DNA of 64,000 nt, from positions 182,787-246,786 of the forward strand of contig BPKK01000003.1 in NCBI GenBank assembly GCA_026005095.1, in the 5' to 3' direction. Below the pieces are notes generated by a model. The model worked only from the letters and a program-made list of their open reading frames with translations, was not told where the DNA came from and made no database searches. Position numbers and translations under genes: made by a program. Of this stretch, positions 51,872 through 63,168 are shown piece by piece. Within the stretch, counting starts at the first letter, position 1. The number at the start of each line of letters is the position of its first letter. This DNA comes from Silanimonas sp. Lineage in GTDB: Bacteria; Pseudomonadota; Gammaproteobacteria; Xanthomonadales; Xanthomonadaceae.

Positions 51872-53161
51872 TTGCCCATGAGCCCCGCCCCGCTGCCACA
51901 GCGCGTCCTGGTCGTCGAGAACTCCCGAAGCTACGGCGGCATGCTGGCCCAGGCAATCGAGGATGAGTTGCATCTACCGGTCACGCTGGCGCGCACCTTG
52001 GGCGAAGCCGAAGCAGCGCTCGCCGCCCACTCCGACCTGTTCCTCGTGCTGAGCGGGCTGGTGCTGCCCGATGCCGGCCCAGATGCCATCGTCGAGCGTC
52101 TCGCCGCCAGTGGCCTGCCCCTGGTGCTGGTGAGTGGCACCTACGACGAGGGCCTGCGCGAACGTATGCTCGGCCGCGGCGTGGTCGACTACGTCATCAA
52201 GAGCAACCCGGGGCATATCGACTACCTACGCTGGATCGTGCAGCGCCTCGACCGCAACCGTCGCATCGCCGCCTTGGTGGTGGACGACTCGCCCTCGGCG
52301 CGGCTGATGGTGGCCGAACTGCTCTCCTCCTATGGCTTTCGCGTGCTGCTCGCCGGCAGCGGCGAGCAGGCCCTGGCCGCCATCGAGCAGGACCCCGGCA
52401 TCCGCCTCGTCATCACCGACCATGAGATGCCGGGCATGAGCGGCGTGGAGCTCACCGCCCGGCTGCGCGGGGCCCTGAGCCGCGACCGGCTCGCCATCAT
52501 CGGCGTGAGCGGCGCTAGCAAGGGCGATCTCGTGGCCCGCTTCCTCAAGAACGGCGCCAACGACTTCCTGCACAAGCCCTTCTCGCGCGAGGAATTCTTC
52601 TGCCGCGTCTCGCAGAACGTCGACAACCTCGATCTCATCGGCACCCTGCAAGACCTCGCCACCAAAGACTTCCTCACCGGCCTGCCCAACCGCCGCCACT
52701 TCTTCGAGATGGCCGGAAAATGCCTCGCGGCCCTGCGCAACGAGGGCCGTGGCCTTGCCGTGGCCACCCTCGACATCGACCACTTCAAGAAGATCAACGA
52801 CACCTTCGGCCACGACGGCGGCGACATCGCCCTCAAGACCGTGGCCCGCACCCTCGCCGAATACGCCCGGCCGGGCGATCTGTACGCCCGTTTCGGCGGC
52901 GAGGAGTTCGTGCTGCTCGCCCCCGGCCTCGATGCCGAGGCCGCCTGGAGCTACTTCGAAGGCCTGCGCGCGCGCATCGAGGGCGTGGCCATCGATCTGC
53001 CCGACGGCCAGCGCATCGGCGCCACCACCAGCATCGGCGTCTGCGTCTCCCCCGCCGGCCACGAGGAGCTGCATACCCTGCTCGGCGAATCCGACCGCAT
53101 GCTTTACATGGCCAAAGCCGGCGGACGGAACCGGGTGGAGATGGCGACCGCAGAGACCTGA
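51872..53161 (+). CDS. diguanylate cyclase with two receiver domains (first one degenerate)
   Basis: A 429-residue soluble signalling protein. It has a receiver-like domain (about 10-125), a second receiver (about 137-250) and a GGDEF domain (about 270-425). The second receiver has the acidic pair VVDDS, phosphoacceptor Asp in ITDHEMPGMSG, and Lys in FLHKPFS. The first has VVENS and LSGLVLPDAG, with Gly where the phosphoacceptor Asp should be, so it is probably not phosphorylated. The cyclase motif GGEEF is at 342-346, with an inhibitory RxxD site at 333-336 (RPGD). It should synthesise cyclic di-GMP under control of an unknown kinase. No kinase is adjacent. Confidence 0.93.
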   Translation: MPMSPAPLPQRVLVVENSRSYGGMLAQAIEDELHLPVTLARTLGEAEAALAAHSDLFLVLSGLVLPDAGPDAIVERLAASGLPLVLVSGTYDEGLRERMLGRGVVDYVIKSNPGHIDYLRWIVQRLDRNRRIAALVVDDSPSARLMVAELLSSYGFRVLLAGSGEQALAAIEQDPGIRLVITDHEMPGMSGVELTARLRGALSRDRLAIIGVSGASKGDLVARFLKNGANDFLHKPFSREEFFCRVSQNVDNLDLIGTLQDLATKDFLTGLPNRRHFFEMAGKCLAALRNEGRGLAVATLDIDHFKKINDTFGHDGGDIALKTVARTLAEYARPGDLYARFGGEEFVLLAPGLDAEAAWSYFEGLRARIEGVAIDLPDGQRIGATTSIGVCVSPAGHEELHTLLGESDRMLYMAKAGGRNRVEMATAET

Positions 53162-53236
53162 GCCGAAACCCCGCAGGCGAAGCCCCGCATATCGGCGAAC
53201 CCGGCGCCGGTTCGGCCTTCCTCGCTCCAGAACGAG

Positions 53237-53265
53237 GAAACCCGCCTTGCGGCGGGTTTCTTTTT
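53237..53265 (+). terminator. rho-independent terminator after the diguanylate cyclase gene
   Basis: A 10-bp stem (GAAACCCGCC pairing with GGCGGGTTTC), a four-base loop and five T. A second weaker palindrome (GAACCCGGCGCCGGTTC) precedes it. It lies about 75 bases after the stop and 30 bases before the convergent pnp end. Confidence 0.88.
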
Positions 53266-53292
53266 CTCGGGTCGGCGCTGGGGCGGAGGGCT

Positions 53293-55395
53293 TTAGACGC
53301 CCTCGCCCTCGGCCACGGCCTTGATCGACAGGCGGATGCGGCCCTGCTTGTCGACCTCCAGCACCTTCACGCTCACCACATCGCCTTCCTTGAGCTTGTC
53401 GCTGACCTTCTCGACACGCTCGTCGGAGATCTGCGAGATGTGCACGAGGCCGTCCTTGCCCGGGGCGATGGTCACGAAAGCGCCGAAGTCCATGATCTTG
53501 GCCACCTTGCCCTCGTAGATCCGGCCCGGCTCCACGTCCGAGGTGATCTGCTCGATGCGCGCCTTCGCGGCCTGGGCGGCGGCGGCATTCACCGAGGCGA
53601 TGACGATGGTGCCATCGTCCTGGATGTCGATCTGGGTGCCGGTTTCCTTGGTGATGGCCTGGATGGTCGAGCCGCCCTTGCCGATCACCTCGCGGATCTT
53701 GTCCGGGTGGATCTTCATCGTCAGCAGGCGCGGAGCGTACTCCGAGAGCTCGGCACGCGGCGCATCCAGGGCCTTGGCCATCTCGCCGAGGATATGCAGG
53801 CGCCCGGCCTTGGCCTGGTTGAGGGCGATCCTCATGATCTCCTCGGTGATGCCCTCGATCTTGATGTCCATCTGCAGGGCGGAGATGCCGGTGGCGGTGC
53901 CGGCCACCTTGAAGTCCATGTCACCGAGGTGATCCTCGTCACCGAGGATGTCAGAGAGCACCACGAACTGGTCGCCCTCCTTCACCAGGCCCATGGCGAT
54001 GCCGGCCACCGGCGCCTTGAGCGGGATGCCGGCATCCATCATCGCCAGCGAGGAGCCGCAGACCGAAGCCATCGAGGACGAACCGTTCGACTCGGTGATC
54101 TCCGACACCGCGCGGATGGTGTAGGGGAAGCTCTCCATGTCCGGCATCACCGCCATCACGCCGCGCTTGGCGAGGCGGCCATGGCCGATCTCGCGGCGCT
54201 TCGGGCCCATCAGGCGGCCGGCCTCGCCCACCGAGTAGGGCGGGAAGTTGTAGTGGAACAGGAAGTGCTCCTTCGACTCGCCCTCGGCCGCATCGATGAT
54301 CTGGCCGTCACGGGCAGTCCCCAGCGTGGCCACCACGAGGGCCTGGGTCTCGCCGCGGGTGAACAGGGCCGAGCCATGCACGCGCGGCAGCACGCCCACC
54401 TTGCAGGTGATCGGGCGCACGGCGTCGAGGGCTCGGCCGTCGATGCGCACCTTGGTGGTGAGCACCGCTTGGCGCATGGTCTGGTATTCCAGCTCGCCGA
54501 ACTCCTTGGCAGCCTCGGCGGCCGACCAGCCGTTGGCCTCGAGCTGCGGCGCCAGGGCGGCCATCACGTCCTTCTTCAGGGCGGCGATGGCATCGCGGCG
54601 CTGCAGCTTGTCGGTGATGCGGAAGGCCTCGGCGAGGCGGCCGCCCACCGCGTCCTTGAGCGCGGCCACCAGGGCCTCGTTGCGCGGCGGCGGCACGAAC
54701 TCGCCCCAGTTCTTGCGGCCGGCCTCGGCCACCAGCTCGTTGATGGCCTGGATGACGGTGCGGCCGGCATTGTGGCCGAAGGTCACGGCCCCCAGCATCA
54801 CCTCTTCCGAAAGCAGCTTGGCTTCCGACTCCACCATCAGCACCGCGTTCTGGGTGCCGGCGACGACCAGTTCGAGCTCCGAGGACTTGAGCTGGGTGGT
54901 CGTCGGGTTGAGGACGTACTGGCCGTTGATGTAACCGACCTTGGCGGCACCGATCGGACCGGCGAAGGGAATGCCCGAGAGCGCCAGGGCTGCCGAGGCG
55001 CCGATCATGGCCGGGATGTCGCCTTCCACCTCCGGGTTCAGCGACACCACGGTGGCGATCACCTGCACTTCGTTGCGGAAGCCTTCCGGGAACAGCGGGC
55101 GGATCGGACGGTCGATCAGCCGCGACACCAGGGTCTCACGCTCGGTCTGGCGGCCTTCGCGCTTGAAGAAGCCACCGGGGATGCGGCCACCGGCGTAGAA
55201 CTTCTCCTGGTAGTCCACCGTAAGCGGGAAGAAGTCCATGCCCTCACGCACGGTCTTGTTGCCCACCACGGTCACGAGGACGACGGTATCCGCCATCTTG
55301 ACGAGGACGGCACCGCTGGCCTGACGGGCGATCTCGCCCGTTTCCAGCGTCACTTCGTGCTGGCCGTACTGGAAGGTCTTGGTGAATTTCGCCAC
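53293..55395 (-). CDS. pnp: polyribonucleotide nucleotidyltransferase (PNPase)
   Basis: A 700-residue phosphorolytic 3'-5' exoribonuclease, a core of the RNA degradosome. Two RNase PH domains flank an alpha-helical linker. The second RNase PH domain has [19 protein letters not shown] and [10 protein letters not shown] in its start and [11 protein letters not shown] later. A KH domain ([16 protein letters not shown]) and a C-terminal S1 domain ([35 protein letters not shown]) close it. No ATG fits; the GTG at 55395 ([15 protein letters not shown]) gives the family length and has GAGAG about seven bases upstream. It is the last gene of the rimP-nusA-infB operon, behind a stem-loop. Confidence 0.97.
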   Translation of the reverse strand: MAKFTKTFQYGQHEVTLETGEIARQASGAVLVKMADTVVLVTVVGNKTVREGMDFFPLTVDYQEKFYAGGRIPGGFFKREGRQTERETLVSRLIDRPIRPLFPEGFRNEVQVIATVVSLNPEVEGDIPAMIGASAALALSGIPFAGPIGAAKVGYINGQYVLNPTTTQLKSSELELVVAGTQNAVLMVESEAKLLSEEVMLGAVTFGHNAGRTVIQAINELVAEAGRKNWGEFVPPPRNEALVAALKDAVGGRLAEAFRITDKLQRRDAIAALKKDVMAALAPQLEANGWSAAEAAKEFGELEYQTMRQAVLTTKVRIDGRALDAVRPITCKVGVLPRVHGSALFTRGETQALVVATLGTARDGQIIDAAEGESKEHFLFHYNFPPYSVGEAGRLMGPKRREIGHGRLAKRGVMAVMPDMESFPYTIRAVSEITESNGSSSMASVCGSSLAMMDAGIPLKAPVAGIAMGLVKEGDQFVVLSDILGDEDHLGDMDFKVAGTATGISALQMDIKIEGITEEIMRIALNQAKAGRLHILGEMAKALDAPRAELSEYAPRLLTMKIHPDKIREVIGKGGSTIQAITKETGTQIDIQDDGTIVIASVNAAAAQAAKARIEQITSDVEPGRIYEGKVAKIMDFGAFVTIAPGKDGLVHISQISDERVEKVSDKLKEGDVVSVKVLEVDKQGRIRLSIKAVAEGEGV

Positions 55396-55491
55396 GTTCT
55401 GCTCTCTGGTTGTCTTTCGTCCAATCCGGCCGGCAGCCCCTGCCGCCAGGCTCGGTTGCCGCGTCGCCACGGCGTGGGGCACGAGGGCCCC

Positions 55492-55522
55492 AAAAGCAGC
55501 GCGGCGCATTTCTGCGCCGCGC
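55492..55522 (-). terminator. stem-loop between rpsO and pnp (attenuating terminator or RNase III site)
   Basis: On the reverse strand a 10-bp stem, GCGCGGCGCA pairing with TGCGCCGCGC, with a GAAA loop is followed by TGCTTTT. It starts 10 bases after the rpsO stop. E. coli has a comparable rpsO terminator with RNase III processing of the pnp leader. The short T tract suggests partial termination. Confidence 0.7.
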
Positions 55523-55532
55523 GGGGTGCCAC

Positions 55533-55793
55533 TTAACGACGGAGGCCGAGGCGCTCGATCAGCGTCTTGTAGCGCTCCATGTCCTTGTTCTTCAGGTAGG
55601 CCAGCAGGCGGCGGCGCGCGTTCACCATCTTGAGGAGGCCGCGACGGCTGTGGTGGTCCTGCTTGTGGGTCTTGAAGTGCTCGGTCAGCTGCTCGATGCG
55701 GGCCGACAGCAGGGCGACCTGGACTTCCGGCGAACCGGTGTCGTTGGCGCCGCGCTTGAATTCGTTGATGATCTTGGAAGAATCGATGCTCAT
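55533..55793 (-). CDS. rpsO: 30S ribosomal protein S15 (uS15)
   Basis: An 86-residue primary 16S rRNA-binding protein of the small-subunit platform. [20 protein letters not shown] (about 18-37), [20 protein letters not shown] and LLAYLKNKD make the identification certain. It is three residues shorter than the E. coli protein. It lies between truB and pnp, its usual place. E. coli S15 represses its own translation through a leader pseudoknot; the 170-base leader here was not resolved into one. Confidence 0.98.
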   Translation of the reverse strand: MSIDSSKIINEFKRGANDTGSPEVQVALLSARIEQLTEHFKTHKQDHHSRRGLLKMVNARRRLLAYLKNKDMERYKTLIERLGLRR

Positions 55794-55969
55794 GGACGTT
55801 CTCGTGATGCGGACGACGCAGGAACGTCACTGATGGACGCACCGCGTTCGTCGCCGGTGGGTGGGAGTGCGCCCGAAACGGGGCGCGCGGATTGTACGCC
55901 CAGAGGCCGCTCCGAACAAGTTGTTCACACTCGGCGGGCGCTCCGCCGTTCAGGCCGAGCCCGGCGTCT

Positions 55970-56905
55970 TCACGCCGCGTCGGGGTGCCCCGCGGCCCAA
56001 CGGAACAGGCGCTGCGGATGCAGCACGCCATCCCGCCCTTCCGCCAGCCCGAGCACGCGGCCGCTGGGCGCATAGGCAGCCACCAAGCCATTGGCCGCCG
56101 CGAGGCCAGCCAAGCTCTGGCCATGGCCGAGACGCAGGGCCTGGGCCTCAGTGAGCACGACGCGTGGCCAGTCGACCAGCGCCGCCTCCACCGGCATCAG
56201 CAGGCTGTCGAGCGCCGCAAGCCCGGGCTCGCTGGTCTGGTCGATTGCCTCGATCTCCTCCAGTGTGTACATGCGCGGACTGCGGAAAGGCTCGGCCCAG
56301 AGCCGCCGTAGTGCCACCACGTGCGCCCCGCAACCGAGATCCTCACCGATGTCGCGCACCAGGCTGCGCACATAGGTACCCGGGCCGCAGGTGATACGCA
56401 GGCGCAGCGAGGCGCCGGTGACCGATAGCAGTTCCAGGGCATGGACCTCGACCTCGCGCTCCGGCACCTCCACCTGCTCGCCGCGGCGGGCCTTGGCATA
56501 CAGCGGCTCGCCGCCCTGCTTGAGCGCCGAATAGACTGGCGGCCGCTGGCGGATGCGGCCGACGTAGCGCTTCAGCACCCGCTCGACGGCATGGGCGTCC
56601 AGCAGCGGCACCTCGCGCTGGCGCAGCACCTCGCCATCGGCATCGTCGGTATCGGTCACGATGCCCAGCCGCGCCTCGGTCTCGTAGGCCTTGCGGGCAC
56701 CGAGCAACAGCCCGGCCACCTTGGTCGCCTCGCCGAAGCAGACCGGCAGCAGGCCGGTGGCCAGCGGATCGAGGCTGCCGGTGTGCCCGGCCTTCTCGGC
56801 GCGGTAGTGGCGGCGCACCCGCTGCAGGGCGGCGTTCGAACTCATGCCTGCCGGCTTGTCCAGCAAAAGCAGGCCATCGACGGGACGGAAGGGAAGACGC
56901 GGCAT
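55970..56905 (-). CDS. truB: tRNA pseudouridine(55) synthase TruB
   Basis: A 311-residue enzyme that forms pseudouridine 55 in the T loop of tRNAs. [20 protein letters not shown] (about 11-30) and the catalytic [17 protein letters not shown] with Asp46 are diagnostic. [18 protein letters not shown] and [20 protein letters not shown] follow, then a PUA-like C-terminal domain. It lies 41 bases from rbfA within the nusA-infB operon. The 176 bases downstream before rpsO probably contain the rpsO promoter or leader. Confidence 0.97.
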   Translation of the reverse strand: MPRLPFRPVDGLLLLDKPAGMSSNAALQRVRRHYRAEKAGHTGSLDPLATGLLPVCFGEATKVAGLLLGARKAYETEARLGIVTDTDDADGEVLRQREVPLLDAHAVERVLKRYVGRIRQRPPVYSALKQGGEPLYAKARRGEQVEVPEREVEVHALELLSVTGASLRLRITCGPGTYVRSLVRDIGEDLGCGAHVVALRRLWAEPFRSPRMYTLEEIEAIDQTSEPGLAALDSLLMPVEAALVDWPRVVLTEAQALRLGHGQSLAGLAAANGLVAAYAPSGRVLGLAEGRDGVLHPQRLFRWAAGHPDAA

Positions 56906-56946
56906 GGAAGATCGGCTCCAGGCGCGGCGCCCGAGGGGCGCCGGGC

Positions 56947-57369
56947 TCAGTCGGCGGACGGATCCGCCGGCGCGCTGCCGGCAGGGTTCACGCCCTCTGC
57001 GCCATCCCCACGGGCGGCGTCACGACGCGCGGCCTCGCGCAGCAGCTGGTCGATGCGCTCGCCGCGGTCGACGGAGGCATCGTAGTGAAAGTGCAACTCA
57101 GGCACCTGGCGGATGCGCAGCATGCGCCCGAGCTGCTGGCGGAAGCCCCGGGCAAGCGCATTGAGCGCCCGTACCACCTCACCCGAACGCTCGGCCTGCA
57201 AGGCCGTCACGTAAACCTTGGCATGGGCAAGATCACGTGTGATCTCGACGTCGGAGACCGAGGCCGAAGGCAGCGAGTGCTCGCGTACTGCCTCGTGCAC
57301 CAGCACGCCCAGCTCACGGCGGAACTGGGCGGAAAGGCGGTCGGTACGCGAGAAGGAACGCTTGGGCAT
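56947..57369 (-). CDS. rbfA: 30S ribosome-binding factor RbfA
   Basis: A 140-residue KH-fold assembly factor for 16S rRNA maturation and cold adaptation. The family core is readable: RLSAQFRRELGVLVHEAV, SVSDVEITRDLAHAKVYVTA and LRIRQVPELHFHYDASVDRG. A C-terminal tail rich in Asp, Gly and Pro extends beyond the fold. It begins 3 bases after the infB stop, the standard order. Confidence 0.96.
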   Translation of the reverse strand: MPKRSFSRTDRLSAQFRRELGVLVHEAVREHSLPSASVSDVEITRDLAHAKVYVTALQAERSGEVVRALNALARGFRQQLGRMLRIRQVPELHFHYDASVDRGERIDQLLREAARRDAARGDGAEGVNPAGSAPADPSAD

Positions 57370-57372
57370 GGC

Positions 57373-60012
<2,640 letters not shown>

Positions 60013-60088
60013 TCGGACGGGCTTCCTTGGATGTTCGTGCGCCGGTCTTGCGGCGCGGAGTTTAACGCGGCGGTGCGGGAGCGAGGGC

Positions 60089-61576
60089 TCAGGCGAACCA
60101 GTGCTTGCGCGCTTCCATGATGAGCGCGGCGGCACGCTCCTCGTCGACGCCCTCGATATCGGTGATCTCGTCGACCGCCATCTCGGCGAGATCCTCTCGG
60201 GTGGCGATGCCCCGGGCGGCCAGAGCATAGGCCAGGGCATCATCCATGCCCTCCAGCGAGAGCAGGTCCTCGGCCGGCTTGTGCTCCTCGAGGTCCTCCT
60301 CGACGGCCAGCGCCTCGGTGAGCAGAGCGTCGCGGGCACGGGCGCGCAGCTCCTCGACGATGTCCTCGTCGAAGCCCTCCACCGCCAGCAGTTCGGCCAC
60401 CGGCACGTAGGCGATCTCCTCGATGGTACTGAAGCCCTCGCCCACCAAGATGCTGGCGATCTCCTCGTCCACCTCGAGCTTTTCCATGAACAGCTTGCGC
60501 GCCGCGGCCTGCTCGGCCTCCGACTTCGCGGTGATCTGGTCCTGGGTCATCACATTGAGCTGCCAGCCGGTGAGGCGGCTGGCGAGGCGCACGTTCTGGC
60601 CGCCCTTGCCGATCGCCTGGGCGAGCTTTTCCTCGGCCACGGCGAGGTCCATCGAGTGCTTTTCCTCGTCGACGATGATCGACTGCACCTCGGCCGGCGC
60701 CATGGCATTGATGACGAACTGGGCGGGGTTCTCCGACCACAGCACGATATCGATGCGCTCGCCATTGAGCTCATTGCTCACCGCCTGCACGCGCGAGCCG
60801 CGCATGCCGATGCAGGCGCCGATCGGATCGGTGCGGTGGTCGTGGGCGAGCACGGCGATCTTGGCGCGGTCGCCCGGGTCGCGGGCGGCAGCCTTGATCT
60901 CGACCAGGCCCTGGCCCACCTCGGGCACCTCGAGCTTGAACAGCTCGATCATGAACTCGGGCGCAGTGCGGCTGATGAACAGCTGCGGGCCACGGGACTC
61001 CGAACGCACCTCGTAAAGATAACCGCGGACGCGGTCGCCGGGGCGCAGGGCATCACGCGGGATCGACTTGTCCTTGGGGATGAAGGCCTCGGCGTTGCCG
61101 CCGAGATCGACGTAGATGTTGCCGCGCTCGGCACGCTTCACCACGCCAGTGACCAGCTCGCCTACCCGGTCCTTCCAGGCATCCACCACCTGCTGGCGCT
61201 CGGCCTCGCGCACGCGCTGCACGATCACCTGCTTGGCGGCCTGGGCACTGATGCGGCCGAACTCGGGGTTCTCGATCTGTTCCTCGATGAAATCGCCCAC
61301 CTGAACGTCGGGCTTGATCTCGACGGCGTCCATCAGGCGGATCATGCGGTCGGGCGACTCCATCACCACGTCATCGGCCACCACCTCCCAGCGGCGGAAG
61401 GTCTCGTAGCTGCCGTCCTTCGGGTTGATGGACACGCGGCAGGCCACGTCTTGATCCGGGTAGCGCTTCTTGGCGGCCGAGGCCAGAGCGGCCTCCATCG
61501 CCTCGAGGATGACCTGGCGCGGTACGCCCTTCTCGTTGGCAACCGCTTCGATGACCAGCAACAGTTCCTTGCTCAT
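60089..61576 (-). CDS. nusA: transcription termination/antitermination factor NusA
   Basis: A 495-residue RNA polymerase-binding elongation factor. The N-terminal domain ([20 protein letters not shown]) contacts RNA polymerase. S1 follows (about 135-200, [20 protein letters not shown]). Two KH domains (about 230-345) contain [20 protein letters not shown] and [13 protein letters not shown]. The C-terminus has two acidic repeats as in E. coli. The final KH and acidic-repeat layout is complete. It lies 32 bases after rimP. Confidence 0.98.
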   Translation of the reverse strand: MSKELLLVIEAVANEKGVPRQVILEAMEAALASAAKKRYPDQDVACRVSINPKDGSYETFRRWEVVADDVVMESPDRMIRLMDAVEIKPDVQVGDFIEEQIENPEFGRISAQAAKQVIVQRVREAERQQVVDAWKDRVGELVTGVVKRAERGNIYVDLGGNAEAFIPKDKSIPRDALRPGDRVRGYLYEVRSESRGPQLFISRTAPEFMIELFKLEVPEVGQGLVEIKAAARDPGDRAKIAVLAHDHRTDPIGACIGMRGSRVQAVSNELNGERIDIVLWSENPAQFVINAMAPAEVQSIIVDEEKHSMDLAVAEEKLAQAIGKGGQNVRLASRLTGWQLNVMTQDQITAKSEAEQAAARKLFMEKLEVDEEIASILVGEGFSTIEEIAYVPVAELLAVEGFDEDIVEELRARARDALLTEALAVEEDLEEHKPAEDLLSLEGMDDALAYALAARGIATREDLAEMAVDEITDIEGVDEERAAALIMEARKHWFA

Positions 61577-61608
61577 GATTGACTCCGCGTCGGCGCAATG
61601 GCGCCGGC

Positions 61609-62172
61609 TCAGGGGGTTCCGGGGTTCTTGGGAGCGGCCTCACCACGCTTGCGGCGCGGCCGCGGGGCCTTGGGGGCATCCGGCGCGAGACCGAGCGCCG
61701 CGTAGTCGGGCACCAGCCTGGCCTTGTCGATGTTGCCGAAGGCGACGGAGAACTCGCTGCCGTCGGCCAGGCCGAGCACCAGCAGATCGCCGTCCATCCG
61801 CAGCAGGGTGCCCTGCACCCGGCGGCGGCCGTCCTGCGGCAGGGCCAGCGACACCCGGGCCTGCTGGCCGGCGAAGCGCATGGCCTGGGCGGGGGTGAAC
61901 AGCAGGCGGTCGAGGCCCGGCGAAGAGACCTCCAGCGTGTAGGCGCTGGCGATCGGGTCGTTCACGTCGAGCACGCCCGAGGCCTCGCGACTCACCGCCT
62001 CGCAGTCGTCGATGGTGACCATCCGGCTACCATCGGCCACGTCGATGTACAGGCGCAGCAGGCCATGCGCGCGCGAAGGCACGAACTCGATGCCCTGGAG
62101 TTCCAGGCCAAGGCCCAGGCCCTCCACCACGGGCGCCAGCAATGTGGTCAGTTCGTCGGTCTTCGAGCTCAT
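61609..62172 (-). CDS. rimP: ribosome maturation factor RimP
   Basis: A 187-residue 30S assembly factor. VDVADGSRMVTIDDCEAVSR (about 43-62) and YTLEVSSPGLDRLLFTPAQ (about 78-96) are the diagnostic blocks, followed by an SH3-like C-terminal domain and a basic Arg/Lys/Pro tail (PKAPRPRRKRGEAAPKN). The longer open frame upstream crosses the tRNA gene, so the ATG at 62172 is used. It is the first protein gene of the nusA-infB operon, behind a stem-loop with a strong T tract. Confidence 0.96.
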   Translation of the reverse strand: MSSKTDELTTLLAPVVEGLGLGLELQGIEFVPSRAHGLLRLYIDVADGSRMVTIDDCEAVSREASGVLDVNDPIASAYTLEVSSPGLDRLLFTPAQAMRFAGQQARVSLALPQDGRRRVQGTLLRMDGDLLVLGLADGSEFSVAFGNIDKARLVPDYAALGLAPDAPKAPRPRRKRGEAAPKNPGTP

Positions 62173-62193
62173 GCCGGGCGAGAAAACGAGCGG

Positions 62194-62220
62194 AAACAAA
62201 AAAGGGCCGAGCGGCCCTTT
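62194..62220 (-). terminator. rho-independent terminator between tRNA-fMet and rimP
   Basis: On the reverse strand, AAAGGGCC pairs with GGCCCTTT around a four-base loop, followed by TTTTTTGTTTC. It lies about 85 bases after the tRNA 3' end and 22 bases before the rimP ATG. It would separate the tRNA from most of the mRNA while allowing some read-through, as with metY in E. coli. Confidence 0.85.
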
Positions 62221-62303
62221 CCGGTACATCCAATTTCCGGGGGCCGACCCGGTGGGCCGGCCCAGCCAGCAGCGACCCGGAGCAAAAGGATACGCCGCGA
62301 AAC

Positions 62304-62380
62304 TGGTAGCGGGGGCAGGATTTGAACCTGCGACCTTCGGGTTATGAGCCCGACGAGCTGCCAGACTGCTCCACCCCGCA
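62304..62380 (-). tRNA. metY: initiator tRNA-fMet, anticodon CAT
   Basis: A 77-base tRNA with encoded CCA. Three consecutive G:C pairs flank the anticodon loop (GGG-CTCATAA-CCC), the defining initiator feature, and the acceptor stem is G2-G7 pairing with CCCCGC. Position 1 is T and position 72 is T, so the first pair is unpaired, which permits formylation, but it is a U:U rather than the usual C:A mismatch. It lies directly upstream of rimP, the position of metY in E. coli. Confidence 0.95.
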
Positions 62381-62392
62381 GCAGAGAAGAGA

Positions 62393-62422
62393 AGTATAGG
62401 CGCACCTACCGGGCAAGCGCAA
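62393..62422 (-). promoter_or_regulatory. candidate promoter of tRNA-fMet and the rimP-nusA-infB operon
   Basis: On the reverse strand TTGCGC (62422-62417) and TATACT (62398-62393) are separated by 18 bases, and the tRNA starts 12 bases after the -10 box. It is one of the best-looking sigma-70 promoters in the window. Confidence 0.65.
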
Positions 62423-63168
62423 CAGGGTTTCACCCTCTCACGAACTCTCACGAAGTGGGGTCTCCCCGGGGTGGCGCCAGCCGGGCGCCCGAGGGGACCG
62501 CCAGCGCATCCCCTCGGATGCAGGAACTCAGCCTGAACTCGACGCACGGTCCCCAGCAGGTCAAGGGCACGGAAACGCGATTCGTGATGAACGTGGGGCC
62601 CTGACCCGTTCCATGCCCATCGCACCGGATGGCCCGGGAGGGCGGGCGGTGCGGTGGGCGTCCTCAGGAGGCGGCAGGATCTAGACCGGATTCTTCACCT
62701 GCTGACGATTGACCCGGCCGCCATGGGGGCGCTGCCATGGACGAACGGGTTCCGGAGCACGGGCAACCGGTCGACCATGACCTCTACCACGGTCGCGGTC
62801 TCCGCAGACATCACGGCCGCCGTTGCGACACGCTTCGCGTTCCGGAACTGCGCCTCCCAGCGCCTGCTGCCGTCGTGGTTCTCAGCCCGCGAGACGCCGG
62901 AATGGCACCGCAACGAGGCCCCATGCACGACACGCGCATCGCAAGACAGCGGCTTCGCCCCGAGATGAGGGAGGAGACCGCGATCACCCCCACCGCGGCG
63001 CCGATGCCCTCGCGTCGATCGCCGATCACGGCGACGGATCGCGGCCGATGCCGCTGCGCGGTCGCGGCGAACGCATCATCGAAGAGACGCCATGCAGCCT
63101 AACGCCGATGCTCTACCTGGTGTTCGTTCCAAACGCGGCCTCAGCCGATAAACCCGGGCAAGCCCCGC
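62423..63168. other. intergenic stretch without a convincing gene
   Basis: About 750 bases between the tRNA-fMet promoter and nuoN. Several open frames of 70-120 codons exist on both strands. None has a good ribosome binding site, a recognisable domain or the codon bias of the neighbours; their translations are rich in Arg, Ser and Thr. I see no inverted repeats, direct repeats or transposase remnants. It is the only gap of more than 300 bases in the window and is less GC-extreme than the genes around it. Confidence 0.6.

Noticed and set aside
52720..55536. A 938-codon open frame on the plus strand opposite pnp and overlapping the end of the cyclase gene
   Set aside because: It is antisense to pnp, His/Asp/Leu-rich with no recognisable domain, and arises from the codon bias of GC-rich genes on the other strand.
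62654..63102. Small open frames (about 70-120 codons) in the gap before nuoN
   Set aside because: No motif, no start signals, composition unlike neighbouring genes, and equally long frames on both strands.
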